Positions 38,470 through 46,432 of a DNA stretch of 60,116 nucleotides are shown here, one piece after another (position 1 is the stretch's first letter; each line of letters begins with the position of its first letter). The translations under genes were made by a program, and so were the position numbers. Under the pieces are notes generated by a model. That model did no database searches. It worked only from the letters and a program-made list of their open reading frames with translations, and was not told the origin of the DNA. Location of the stretch: positions 1 to 60,116 of the IMG/VR virus record IMGVR_UViG_3300031974_004257; one strand, written 5' to 3'. This DNA comes from a virus.

Positions 38470-39933
38470 TTACTGCTCCAATTTACACTTTACTTTTCTC
38501 TCGTCTACAGACTTTCGTAGAATTGTGGGATCAGTATAAATAGAGTCGCCCTTATGGTGAGTTGTTGAAACCTCCTCGATGACACAACCACCTCTGGTTT
38601 TAAAAGCATGAGGGACATTCCTAGCAATCAAAAATGGTTCTCCGGGCTTTAGTTCAATCACCTTACCTTTAATTAAGAGCAGACAATCACCATGAATTAA
38701 TTCAAATGTTTCCTCTTTCCGAATATGGTAGTGTTCTGGGTGTTTTTGATTTGGCAACATAACAATAATCTTTTTACAGTATTCTCTGTTTACCTTGTCA
38801 ATAATGAAAGCACCATAGTTTTCAAAATTCTCGATACCGTAATGGCAGGATATTTCACATTTATCTCTAGGAGTAATATGAACACTTGTTTTTTCTAAGA
38901 TATTCTTGACGGCATCACAAATTGGCTTTACTTGATCGGTCATGGTGAAGTTAAAATAACTTTCCATCAATGACTGGTTGGTGAGCACTTCTTCAGTTAC
39001 TGTAGACCCCAACACAGAATCAATTTGTGATACATCTAGTTGCCCCTTTTGGCATGGCATTGCGTAAAAAAGATCTTCCTCAGAAATTGTATGTCCAACA
39101 GTTAAATCTTTGTTCACATAAATTCCTCTTTTTAGATTTCTTAGAGCCTCTTTTTGTGTGGTGGATTTTCCCTCATACGCCTCTTGAAACCTAAGAAGAC
39201 TTTTTATCATTTCCTCATATTGGTCTTTTGTACATGAATATGCGTTTAGACTAATTGAATCAGTTTCTTTGCCTATGTGCTTTTCAAAAATAGTACACCC
39301 CATAGCACTAGCATAAGGAGCAAGTGATTCCTCATCTGGCGACTCATGAGTAGAAAAACCAATCTCAATGTCAGGAAAATTCTCCTTCAAGACATTAATC
39401 CTAGCTAGATCTGCGTGTTTAGATGATGTAGGATAATCAGCAACACAGTGCATGAAAGCAAAATCTCTATTGTTTGATTTAAAAAGATTATAGACCCTTT
39501 GAAGGTTAGGAATATCTGCTCCAGCAGTAGAGAAGATTATTTTTCTTTGAACTTTAGCCACAGCCCTAAGTAAAGGCCAGTCATCAGATGAGCAGCTAGC
39601 AATCTTTAAAATATCTACATCCAGTTCATCAAAAAGACTTAATGACTCGTTGTCAAAGGGAGTAGCAACGGTTTTCATGCCCTTGGTCTTAGCATAATTT
39701 AAGATTTCTCTAAAGTCTTCCACTTCCAGACGAGTCTCATTAAACCTTTTGACATATTTCAAATCAGACTGTTTATAGTCTGGGTGTATAAACGTGTCTA
39801 GGTTTCTAAATTGAACTTTCAGTCCTACGTTTAAATCATATTCTTTTGTTACTTGCTCAAAGTCATCAATAATGGCTTTAGCATGACTAACACTACCTTG
39901 GTGGTTGTTTGCCATTTCTAAGATAAAAAACAT
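38470..39933 (-). CDS. neuB: NeuB-like nonulosonate synthase fused to a C-terminal cupin
   Basis: 487 residues. The first 270 are an NeuB-type TIM barrel: EMANNHQGSVSHA, VGLKVQF, VDILKIASCSSDDWPLL, FMHCVADYPTS, IGFSTHESPDEES and IFEKHIG all align with motifs of N-acetylneuraminate, legionaminate and pseudaminate synthases, which condense phosphoenolpyruvate with an N-acyl hexosamine. Residues about 270-330 (RGIYVNKDLTVGHTISEEDL) are the SAF antifreeze-like domain. The remaining 150 residues are an added cupin (HPEHYHIRKEETFELIHGDC; PGEPFLIARNVPHAF) like those of D-lyxose isomerases. The usual GFSDH is GFSTH here. The ATG overlaps the stop of the NeuA-like gene (TAATG). The exact sugar (Neu, Leg, Pse) is unresolved. 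Confidence 0.88.
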   Translation of the reverse strand: MFFILEMANNHQGSVSHAKAIIDDFEQVTKEYDLNVGLKVQFRNLDTFIHPDYKQSDLKYVKRFNETRLEVEDFREILNYAKTKGMKTVATPFDNESLSLFDELDVDILKIASCSSDDWPLLRAVAKVQRKIIFSTAGADIPNLQRVYNLFKSNNRDFAFMHCVADYPTSSKHADLARINVLKENFPDIEIGFSTHESPDEESLAPYASAMGCTIFEKHIGKETDSISLNAYSCTKDQYEEMIKSLLRFQEAYEGKSTTQKEALRNLKRGIYVNKDLTVGHTISEEDLFYAMPCQKGQLDVSQIDSVLGSTVTEEVLTNQSLMESYFNFTMTDQVKPICDAVKNILEKTSVHITPRDKCEISCHYGIENFENYGAFIIDKVNREYCKKIIVMLPNQKHPEHYHIRKEETFELIHGDCLLLIKGKVIELKPGEPFLIARNVPHAFKTRGGCVIEEVSTTHHKGDSIYTDPTILRKSVDERKVKCKLEQ

Positions 39934-40613
39934 TATAAGTTCTCCAGTTTTATTTTAGCTTGTAATAGGTCATCATTTGTATCAATATCAATGTTATAGT
40001 CTGTATCCATATGATACGGTATACACTTATCTCCAACCATACACCTCTTATTCATTATAGTACTGGTCTTTACAATATCAATACACGCATTTTGAGAATA
40101 TGCTGGGCGAAGTATTTGACGAGGGAGTGAATGAAAGTTACCCCCTCCCTTAACTACTGGCTCTAGTAGACCTTCTGGATCTACAAACCATGTCTTAAAT
40201 GGTGAATTAGATGCTTTAGTTATTGACCTTAAAGAGTCTACTTTCTCATAGTTTGTTTCAAATAATTCTACAGCCTCTTCAATAATGATTGAATTGATTT
40301 GCGGTGAAGTTGCTCGAAGGTGAATGACATAATCATATCCCTCGTGCTGAGAAACAAAATCAATAAAACAATCTATATCGGTCGATAAATCTCCCGCTAA
40401 CTCAACAGGTCTATTGTGAATCTGAGCACCGTAGGACTTAGAGACTTTTGCTATTTCTTCATCCTCTGTAGAGACCCACACATTTTCATATCCAGCCTGA
40501 AAAGCTGCCTCTATGGGATAAGATATAAGTGGCTTGCTATTTATTTTAATTAGGTTTTTTCGGGGAATGCTCTTGCTCCCACCCCTAGCTAAAATAACAA
40601 CACATTTTTTCAT
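39933..40613 (-). CDS. neuA: NeuA-like CMP-nonulosonate cytidylyltransferase
   Basis: 226 residues, the normal length for the family. VVILARGGSKSIPRKNLIKI is the signature nucleotide-binding loop (ARGGSK-x-x-x-x-K-N) of CMP-sialic acid synthetases and of PseF/LegF; SKPLISYPIEAA, VWVSTEDEEIAK, IHLRATSP and DTDYNIDIDT follow in the expected order. The enzyme activates a nonulosonic acid with CTP. It is preceded by the only sizeable gap (57 bases) of the sugar cluster, which carries a possible late promoter, and is followed with overlap by the NeuB-like gene. Together with the GT29 gene upstream it forms a synthase, activator and transferase set. Confidence 0.92.
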   Translation of the reverse strand: MKKCVVILARGGSKSIPRKNLIKINSKPLISYPIEAAFQAGYENVWVSTEDEEIAKVSKSYGAQIHNRPVELAGDLSTDIDCFIDFVSQHEGYDYVIHLRATSPQINSIIIEEAVELFETNYEKVDSLRSITKASNSPFKTWFVDPEGLLEPVVKGGGNFHSLPRQILRPAYSQNACIDIVKTSTIMNKRCMVGDKCIPYHMDTDYNIDIDTNDDLLQAKIKLENL

Positions 40614-40626
40614 TGTCTAAGACCAA

Positions 40627-40634
40627 TACTTATA
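40627..40634 (-). promoter_or_regulatory. Candidate late promoter (TATAAGTA)
   Basis: On the minus strand TATAAGTA lies 14 bases upstream of the ATG of the NeuA-like gene, in the 57-base space after the GT29 gene. It differs at one base from the T4 late consensus TATAAATA. It is the only clear intergenic space within the sugar cluster. The distance to the ATG leaves a very short leader and no clear ribosome binding site, so this call is tentative. Confidence 0.25.
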
Positions 40635-40670
40635 TCACATTGTAGCGTGTCTCTATGGAAGTGTTTAGTA

Positions 40671-41273
40671 TTATTCAAAAAGAGATATTTTACCCTGTAG
40701 GTGTAGTTCCCGGACTATTCTTTCTTCATCATCTTTACGATGATTTTGTTGGTAAGGTATTACACTCTCAAAGTAATGAAATTTTGAAGGGTCTTGAAAA
40801 AAAGAAAAACCATAACAACTAACTTTGTCGAAATTTTCTAAAGCATACTGTATGCCTAGATAACCCATTGTTGGATCACCTCCAAGTATATTCCTATGGG
40901 CTGTCAACCATTCATCGGATATGTGCTTTATCTTATTTCCCTTGTTAAGAGTCATATCTCTATAAAGTTCGACACTATCATTAAAGTTTGACAAAGATTT
41001 CAACCAAATGGTTTCATTTGTTAATTCTCTAACATACTGATTATTATACTCTGGGAAAAACTGTGTGTGGTTTGCTAAGTGATTCGGGTCAATGGCGCAC
41101 AATATGGGATGACAATTCATAAACCTAATGTTTCTTTTTGACCCTACATGTTTTTCATAACCCTCAGTCTCAGCAATATTAAACCTTATTACCACGTCGT
41201 GGGAATCAATGTCATTACCAAACTCTTTTTCTAGTATAATTGGAGAATTTCCAACCACAGCACAACTAATCAT
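40671..41273 (-). CDS. GT29-family sialyltransferase-like protein
   Basis: 200 residues. The first 53 match sialylmotif L of animal sialyltransferases: SCAVVGNSPIILEKEFGNDI, DSHDVVIRFNIAETEGYEKH, VGSKRNIRFMN. Sialylmotif S follows: GGDPTMGYLGIQYALENFDK then VSCYGFSF. HYFE and NHRKDDEER supply the H-Y/motif III-like site and the H-x(4)-E of the very short motif. These motifs bind the CMP-sialic acid donor and acceptor and carry the catalytic His. There is no membrane anchor, unlike the Golgi enzymes, so it is likely cytoplasmic. The ATG overlaps the ketoisomerase stop by ATGA. GT29 is mostly eukaryotic with few bacterial and viral members. Adjacent NeuA/NeuB-like genes give it a donor. Confidence 0.88.
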   Translation of the reverse strand: MISCAVVGNSPIILEKEFGNDIDSHDVVIRFNIAETEGYEKHVGSKRNIRFMNCHPILCAIDPNHLANHTQFFPEYNNQYVRELTNETIWLKSLSNFNDSVELYRDMTLNKGNKIKHISDEWLTAHRNILGGDPTMGYLGIQYALENFDKVSCYGFSFFQDPSKFHYFESVIPYQQNHRKDDEERIVRELHLQGKISLFE

Positions 41274-41653
41274 TTTTGACCCTTTAAAATGTTTTTATAC
41301 TCTTCATAGTCTCTAATATAATTTGATTCATCATATAAAGCATCAGCAAATACCAACAAACAAGTATTAGCCTCTAAATATTCCAACGTCAGCCATTCCA
41401 ACTCTTTTTGGTAATACGTGTCTCCCTGTTCCATAGTGAACTTTTCTATGCCACTTTTATCTTCCTTTGAAACATTAACAGAGCCATTTAAGCAAATTAA
41501 AAAGTGTTCCTCTCCTTGGTGGGCATGTCTACCTCGGATATCATTAGCTTGGTTGTTTTTAACAAAAAAAGACCTCTTAGGATTAAACGGTATTTGAGAT
41601 ATGTCAAAGGGTATCAAAAATCCTGTAGGGTTTTTCTTAACTTCTAATCGCAT
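41270..41653 (-). CDS. FdtA/QdtA-like sugar 3,4-ketoisomerase (cupin)
   Basis: 127 residues. RGRHAHQGEEHFLICLNGSV followed by EWLTLEYLEANTCLLVFADA and YDESNYIRDYEEY align closely with FdtA, QdtA and WxcM-type cupins, including the His pair and the invariant YDE-x-x-YIRDY-x-E/D-F/Y tail. These enzymes turn dTDP-4-keto-6-deoxyglucose into the 3-keto isomer, the substrate of a 3-aminotransferase. I chose the ATG at 41653 with GAGAGGG upstream; a longer frame begins at a TTG 21 bases earlier. It overlaps the DegT aminotransferase gene, its usual pathway partner, and the GT29 gene by ATGA. Confidence 0.88.
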   Translation of the reverse strand: MRLEVKKNPTGFLIPFDISQIPFNPKRSFFVKNNQANDIRGRHAHQGEEHFLICLNGSVNVSKEDKSGIEKFTMEQGDTYYQKELEWLTLEYLEANTCLLVFADALYDESNYIRDYEEYKNILKGQK

Positions 41654-42563
41654 ATTTTTGTACCCTCTCGACAACAGTGTTTAATTCTTCTTCGGTCAAC
41701 ATTTCATGAAAAGGCAGTGAAACAGTTGTCTTACCTTCAAGTGTAGATTTTGGTAAGTTTCGCAACTTGGTGTTATAAACTGGATTTTCATGTAGAGCAG
41801 CATAGTGGATACCTGTCTGAATGTCTACTTGTTTCATATCCTCTATGAACTTATCTCTATTTTTTACATTTATGCGATACAAATGGTTACTAGTATTTTG
41901 AGCCCCCAAACGGTCGTTATAAAAGTCCCTTATCTGTAAAAGTTTATTGTTTTTATCATCTAGTTTCTCTAGATTATTCAATGCGATTTGAGATTGAACC
42001 GAATTCATGTACATCTTGTAGCCGGGAAATTTTATCTTCCTGTCCCAGTTGTCTTTAGAAAACGTCATACCATTAAGAGTTGACTCTTTAAATCTTTGTA
42101 TTTTAGACCAGTCATTGGAGACTATGATACCCCCATCACACGATCCAATAGGCTTTGTTGGGTAAAAGCTAAAAATCATCAAGTCTTTGTCATCTGCTTC
42201 GTTCTTAAACTGATCCCGTTGTACCTTTTGGGCTGAATCTATTACTTTATAATCTTCGAACTGATGAAGAATATATGAATCCCCAACCCACTCAGTATTG
42301 TCTGTAAAGTTTACTTTGTTTCCGCCAGTGATCAAGCCATTACAAACGACCGGAGGGATGACAGAGGGGACATTAATCGTCATACCTTTATTAAGGAAAG
42401 CCAAAAATATAGCATTAGTGGCACTACTCACAGAACAAGCGTACTTTGCCCCTACATATTCACAAAATTTAGATTCAAATTCTTCTACCACTTCACCATG
42501 TAGTAAGTGAGAGAAATTAGAGGTATCAATAACATAAGAGGGTATGTTAAATAACTGAATCAT
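41637..42563 (-). CDS. DegT/DnrJ/EryC1-family PLP sugar aminotransferase
   Basis: 308 residues from the ATG at 42563, which overlaps the TGA of the upstream gene (ATGA). LLHGEVVEEFESKFCEYVGA with ACSVSSATNAIFLAF is the N-terminal family signature, and IFSFYPTKPIGSCDGGIIVS holds the PLP-binding Lys and the GG pair. Members put an amino group on keto sugars of nucleotide sugars. Because it overlaps an FdtA/QdtA-like ketoisomerase and an RmlB-like dehydratase lies upstream, an FdtB/QdtB-type 3-amination of a dTDP sugar is the best guess; PseC/LegC-type 4-amination on the PseB product is the alternative. It is shorter than usual (about 360-380 residues). Confidence 0.85.
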   Translation of the reverse strand: MIQLFNIPSYVIDTSNFSHLLHGEVVEEFESKFCEYVGAKYACSVSSATNAIFLAFLNKGMTINVPSVIPPVVCNGLITGGNKVNFTDNTEWVGDSYILHQFEDYKVIDSAQKVQRDQFKNEADDKDLMIFSFYPTKPIGSCDGGIIVSNDWSKIQRFKESTLNGMTFSKDNWDRKIKFPGYKMYMNSVQSQIALNNLEKLDDKNNKLLQIRDFYNDRLGAQNTSNHLYRINVKNRDKFIEDMKQVDIQTGIHYAALHENPVYNTKLRNLPKSTLEGKTTVSLPFHEMLTEEELNTVVERVQKYAIRS

Positions 42564-43351
42564 TGCTTTAGTCCCATGTAGCAAATCCATGTGTACGAGG
42601 GTGCTTCGGTTAAATATACAGGATATTTATCGCTTGTATTCATCTCTAGTAGTGGTTCTGGCGAGGCGTAAATGTCATCGTCCCACACATCGCCCCAACG
42701 AGTAGTTGGTATCTTATATATCGGAGGCATCTCCTGATAGACATCAACCCTATCGTCAAATCTTTGATAGTCAAAGTAAGAGTATTTGTGATGCTCCCGA
42801 CGACCAGCATAATCCATCACATAGTCTCGACATGCTAAAATTTTCTTAGGGGAAAATGTATCACCCTGAGTGGAGGGATAATTATCCTCATATAAAATAT
42901 GTTTAACACCTAGAGAGTGAACATACTCCAACCGATCCAAAAAGTTCTGGTGATCATCAAGAAACAAAACTATATCTTCTCTTGTAATTCCTTCATTTTC
43001 TTCCATCTCTGAAAACAGCTTTTGCCAATCATATGATGTCATATCTTTATCAAGATACAGTGCTTTATCGCTTTTATACACGAGGTGTCTGAATGTTATA
43101 TCAATTGAGATTATTTTTGCTTCTGGAACTGCTTGTTCGATTATCCAGGTTCCTAGTCCTTTCCATACTCCGCTCTCGATAACTACCTTAGGTTTCAATT
43201 GCCGAAGAGCATACCAAGTATTAAACAAGTGCGGTGACTTCATGCCCCCTTCATTGTCATTAACAGGTCTTTTTTTATAGATTTCGTAAAACTCTTCTAA
43301 GGAGTTTTTTACTTGTTCTTTATTACTATAATCAATATAGTCGCTCCTCAT
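42560..43351 (-). CDS. Class I methyltransferase-like protein (263 aa)
   Basis: 263 residues. KPKVVIESGVWKGLGTWIIE with PEAKIISIDITF is the glycine-rich motif I and acidic strand 2 of a Rossmann methyltransferase; IVLFLDDHQNFLDRL and KHILYEDNYPST are consistent with the later strands. The family resembles small sugar or cephalosporin-hydroxylase-like (CmcI) methyltransferases, but I cannot place it exactly. Its start overlaps the preceding methyltransferase gene (TAATG). It may methylate the sugar made by the adjacent enzymes. Confidence 0.65.
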   Translation of the reverse strand: MRSDYIDYSNKEQVKNSLEEFYEIYKKRPVNDNEGGMKSPHLFNTWYALRQLKPKVVIESGVWKGLGTWIIEQAVPEAKIISIDITFRHLVYKSDKALYLDKDMTSYDWQKLFSEMEENEGITREDIVLFLDDHQNFLDRLEYVHSLGVKHILYEDNYPSTQGDTFSPKKILACRDYVMDYAGRREHHKYSYFDYQRFDDRVDVYQEMPPIYKIPTTRWGDVWDDDIYASPEPLLEMNTSDKYPVYLTEAPSYTWICYMGLKQ

Positions 43352-43950
43352 TATTGGTCCTTTCGAAATAGAAATGTTCTGTGATTACTTTCGTATGGGA
43401 AAGACCTAATAGCTCGCACAACACTAAAACCATTGAATTTAAATGTGTTTACCATGTCTTCATAGTTTATGACTGTCTTTACTGTGGGTAGGTTACCATA
43501 TGTAATGTAATTGTCAAGGTGAGATTCGCCACGTGTCACCTCTTGACGATGAATCAAGACATCACCAGTAGCGTGAATCAATATTTTATTAAGGATAGTG
43601 TACCACTCAGGCACCTCACTCAGGAAACTATTCATCAAGACCAAATCATGATCTTTAACAAATTCAAAACTAGTTTCATTGGCATCGAATCCTATGTAAT
43701 TTTGTGAAGGGCTAGAAACTTTGGAAACGTCATTAATGATATGTGGTAAATCAGCGCCCGTATATTCCCACTCAGGATAAGTTAGTGCTACTTCCGCAGC
43801 ACCACACCCAATATCAAGCAATGTTTTTCCGTCTGAAAGTTTAACACATTCGTCTAGGGCGGTAAAGTGATCTGATTCTTTCAGTGGCTTAAACCCAGCG
43901 TTCAACATTGAATTGGGTAGCTGCTCCTCATCATACCATGCTGTTTTCAT
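43351..43950 (-). CDS. Class I SAM-dependent methyltransferase (199 aa)
   Basis: 199 residues. KTLLDIGCGAAEVALTYPEW gives a canonical motif I (D-I-G-C-G), YTGADLP motif II, and DLVLMNSFLSEVPEWYTILN motif IV/V. No membrane segment. The ATG overlaps the stop of the glycosyltransferase gene (ATGA) and its stop overlaps the next start. The substrate is not visible; a sugar or glycan intermediate is likely by position. Confidence 0.8.
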   Translation of the reverse strand: MKTAWYDEEQLPNSMLNAGFKPLKESDHFTALDECVKLSDGKTLLDIGCGAAEVALTYPEWEYTGADLPHIINDVSKVSSPSQNYIGFDANETSFEFVKDHDLVLMNSFLSEVPEWYTILNKILIHATGDVLIHRQEVTRGESHLDNYITYGNLPTVKTVINYEDMVNTFKFNGFSVVRAIRSFPYESNHRTFLFRKDQ

Positions 43951-44837
43951 TGGTTTTCCATCTCCCTTTTAATTCTAGCCATTAGTGCCTCTATATTCTT
44001 CTCTATAGCAGCAGGGTGTTGCCCATCAAAATCAGCGGTATAACATTCACCTCGGTACTCCGGCTTAAACTCGTGAACTCCTTGAAATTGTTTTTCTATC
44101 TGATACCTTTCAAAAGGTTCAGCGTTCATCCACGGAACATAAACCCTATTGTAATAATCATCTATACACTTAGACATGCTAACTTTAGCTTTATAATATT
44201 CTATCTTATTCTTAACTTGTTTTGGGAAGACATACGAATAATGATACATCTCTATACCAGTAGTATTATAAAGTGTCTCGCTGTCAATATGTTTTCTAGA
44301 GATGTTTAAGTCTTCTGGGTATCTTATAGTTGGTGGGCGGTGCGTCAACCAAGTACTACCTGGAGTTACTCTGAATATTCGCAAGAAGTTATCTCTGTTA
44401 AGCTCGAAACCAGTAAGATAGTTGTCAAACCCTCCATAGAAACTTTTACTACGAACCCCTACACTTGTGGGCTGTACTTCTTGAAGAAATGATATCATTT
44501 TTTCTATATCTGACTGGAGATAAAGTTCATCGCTATCAAGATTCCACAAGTAATCAATGTCATCTCTAAGATGAGTCAAATAAGCATTACACTGTTCATC
44601 TTTTTCGCTATATTGCCCCCTAACAATATGTATTTTATTGTCGGGGTCAGGAAAATTATTTAAAATCTCATTTGTTCGATCAGTGGAGGTGGTTCTTCCT
44701 CTATCTTGCCAATATTTAACTGGACCCTCAGCTATTAATATCTGAGTCGCATAAGGATAGACTTGTTCTAAGCACTCTTGTAGAACATAATCTCCTTCAA
44801 ATACTATCATCCCGAAGGCTATTTTTGGTTTTCTCAT
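43947..44837 (-). CDS. GT2-like glycosyltransferase (296 aa)
   Basis: From the ATG at 44837 (AAGGA five bases upstream) the protein has 296 residues; a longer frame to 44855 lacks this signal. IAFGMIVFEGDYVLQECLEQ is the GT-A first strand and helix, and LWNLDSDELYLQSDIEKM carries the DSD that would hold the metal and nucleotide sugar. This fits the GT2-like group that includes the beta-1,4-N-acetylglucosaminyltransferase-type enzymes. It overlaps the upstream GT8-like gene by 41 bases. Donor and acceptor unknown. Confidence 0.75.
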   Translation of the reverse strand: MRKPKIAFGMIVFEGDYVLQECLEQVYPYATQILIAEGPVKYWQDRGRTTSTDRTNEILNNFPDPDNKIHIVRGQYSEKDEQCNAYLTHLRDDIDYLWNLDSDELYLQSDIEKMISFLQEVQPTSVGVRSKSFYGGFDNYLTGFELNRDNFLRIFRVTPGSTWLTHRPPTIRYPEDLNISRKHIDSETLYNTTGIEMYHYSYVFPKQVKNKIEYYKAKVSMSKCIDDYYNRVYVPWMNAEPFERYQIEKQFQGVHEFKPEYRGECYTADFDGQHPAAIEKNIEALMARIKREMENQ

Positions 44838-45729
44838 GTGCTTCCTTAAGATCATTATAATACTGATCGGCTATATGTTTAATAAAGTGTCTTTGAACTT
44901 CTGTTCCCATAGGAGCACTCACAAATCCATGGCGGGGTGCTAGTTGATAAGAGTTGTTTTTGTAATCTGGCTTAAAATTAGAAAAATGACAATACAGAAG
45001 ATCTTGAGTGTAATTACTCCATCTTATTTTTCCATCAGTGGTATACTCATGGAAAATAAAATTCCAAGGTGCTAGATGACCTATATCTGAATCTAGTATC
45101 TTTACTTCCTCTGTGAGTTCTTCGAATACTTCCAAATATTTTTGATCTCCACAGGTGCCGTGTGTTTTTGCGTATTCATTGTCGGGCTTTAGTAGGCAAT
45201 TTTTCCACCACGTTAATACCTTGTATCCTTCAAAGTTGTTTTTAAAATAAACAATCCCAACATTATATTTGCCATTCACTGGGTTGTACGAGCACCTGTG
45301 CTCGACTATACCTACACTACATTCTTCTACTGACCTTCTGAGGTTTGATAGATCACGAAAGAAGTATATGTCTGAGTCGATATATAATACATCATCTACT
45401 GGTAAGTTCTCCATACACCACCAAGTAAAATATGGGGCAAGAGACCACATAAACTGTAGTCTAGTAGCATCACCAGTATTGTTTGCTGTATTTATCAATG
45501 CCTCTCTTGAGGGAGGGTTTGATTGCGCCTGCCTTAGAACAGGGTCTGCTTCTAGTAGGTCAGCTAGTTTATATTTCTTAATATTAGGTTCATTACATTT
45601 TTCAAATATTTGATCATCCACACACAATAGATGTAAGGTATAATCACTCTGATGACGCTTCAGTGAAGCATTTAGAGCTAATACTTTTTCTGTGAAGTTG
45701 TTGTCCGCTAAGGTACAAAAATTATTCAT
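44797..45729 (-). CDS. GT8-like nucleotide-diphospho-sugar transferase (310 aa)
   Basis: 310 residues from the ATG at 45729; the frame can be extended three codons to a TTG. The first strand is FCTLADNNFTEKVLALNASL, and VDDVLYIDSDIYFFRDL holds the D-x-D metal site of GT-A transferases. YNVGIVYFKNNFEGYKVLTW followed by CGDQKYLEVF matches the GT8/nucleotide-diphospho-sugar transferase group, where the D-Q pair lies at the active site. No membrane anchor. It lies between a methyltransferase and a GT2-like enzyme in the sugar cluster. Confidence 0.78.
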   Translation of the reverse strand: MNNFCTLADNNFTEKVLALNASLKRHQSDYTLHLLCVDDQIFEKCNEPNIKKYKLADLLEADPVLRQAQSNPPSREALINTANNTGDATRLQFMWSLAPYFTWWCMENLPVDDVLYIDSDIYFFRDLSNLRRSVEECSVGIVEHRCSYNPVNGKYNVGIVYFKNNFEGYKVLTWWKNCLLKPDNEYAKTHGTCGDQKYLEVFEELTEEVKILDSDIGHLAPWNFIFHEYTTDGKIRWSNYTQDLLYCHFSNFKPDYKNNSYQLAPRHGFVSAPMGTEVQRHFIKHIADQYYNDLKEAHEKTKNSLRDDSI

Positions 45730-45746
45730 AATCTTCAATTCTTAGT

Positions 45747-46421
45747 TCAGGTTTTCAAAATAACACAAATAGCATCCCAAATATGAACCGACAGAGTGTT
45801 GCTGGTACTGTCGTCAACGCTAGTTATTATATCTTTCAAAAAATTATCAAAGTCTTTTCTTCTGTTATTAAAATCCATATTTGGACTACCCTCAATAGCA
45901 CGGCTCTTTGTCTTAGTTGGATAATCACGCTCTGGCAAATGAAATCCATAACTATTATAAAGATCTTCTATAATGTAAACCCCTTTTTCTTCTAAACTAT
46001 CCCACAAAAAAGAAAGAGAATCTATAATATCACTATTGATATGTGACCCATCATCAATTATAATATCAAACTTATCACGTCCTGTTTTTAGTTTACAGGA
46101 TTCTAGTACTTTGTCAATAGTAGGTTTTTGCTCTTGCGGTCCAATAATAATACTTACCCGGTCATCCTGGCATGAAAGGCAGTCTCTATCTATGTCGATG
46201 CCAAATATATTAGCCTTCGGAAAATACTCTTTCCAAACAGATAACGAAGGACCCTTTCTCACTCCAATCTCTAAAATATTAATCTCCTGATCCCTAAAGC
46301 GATTAAAATAGAGATCATATACATCTAAATAATTAAAATCTTTGGTGCGGTTATCTGTCGCCTTGTCTGTGCCATAATGTTTGGCTAGTACTGATAGTTC
46401 ATTTTTCTTGTTTGGATACAT
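45747..46421 (-). CDS. Sugar O-methyltransferase, MycE/macrocin type (224 aa)
   Basis: 224 residues. ELSVLAKHYGTDKA and NYLDVYDLYFNRFRDQEINI, LEIGVRKGPSLSVWKEYFPK, ANIFGIDIDRDC and KFDIIIDDGSHINSDIIDSL are the typical blocks of the metal-dependent O-methyltransferases that act on sugars of macrolides (MycE-like). The D-D-G-S-H stretch would bind the metal. AAGGAAAA precedes the ATG. It follows the RmlB-like gene, so methylation of a 6-deoxy sugar is plausible but unproven. Confidence 0.8.
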   Translation of the reverse strand: MYPNKKNELSVLAKHYGTDKATDNRTKDFNYLDVYDLYFNRFRDQEINILEIGVRKGPSLSVWKEYFPKANIFGIDIDRDCLSCQDDRVSIIIGPQEQKPTIDKVLESCKLKTGRDKFDIIIDDGSHINSDIIDSLSFLWDSLEEKGVYIIEDLYNSYGFHLPERDYPTKTKSRAIEGSPNMDFNNRRKDFDNFLKDIITSVDDSTSNTLSVHIWDAICVILKT

Positions 46422-46432
46422 TGAGTTTTCCT

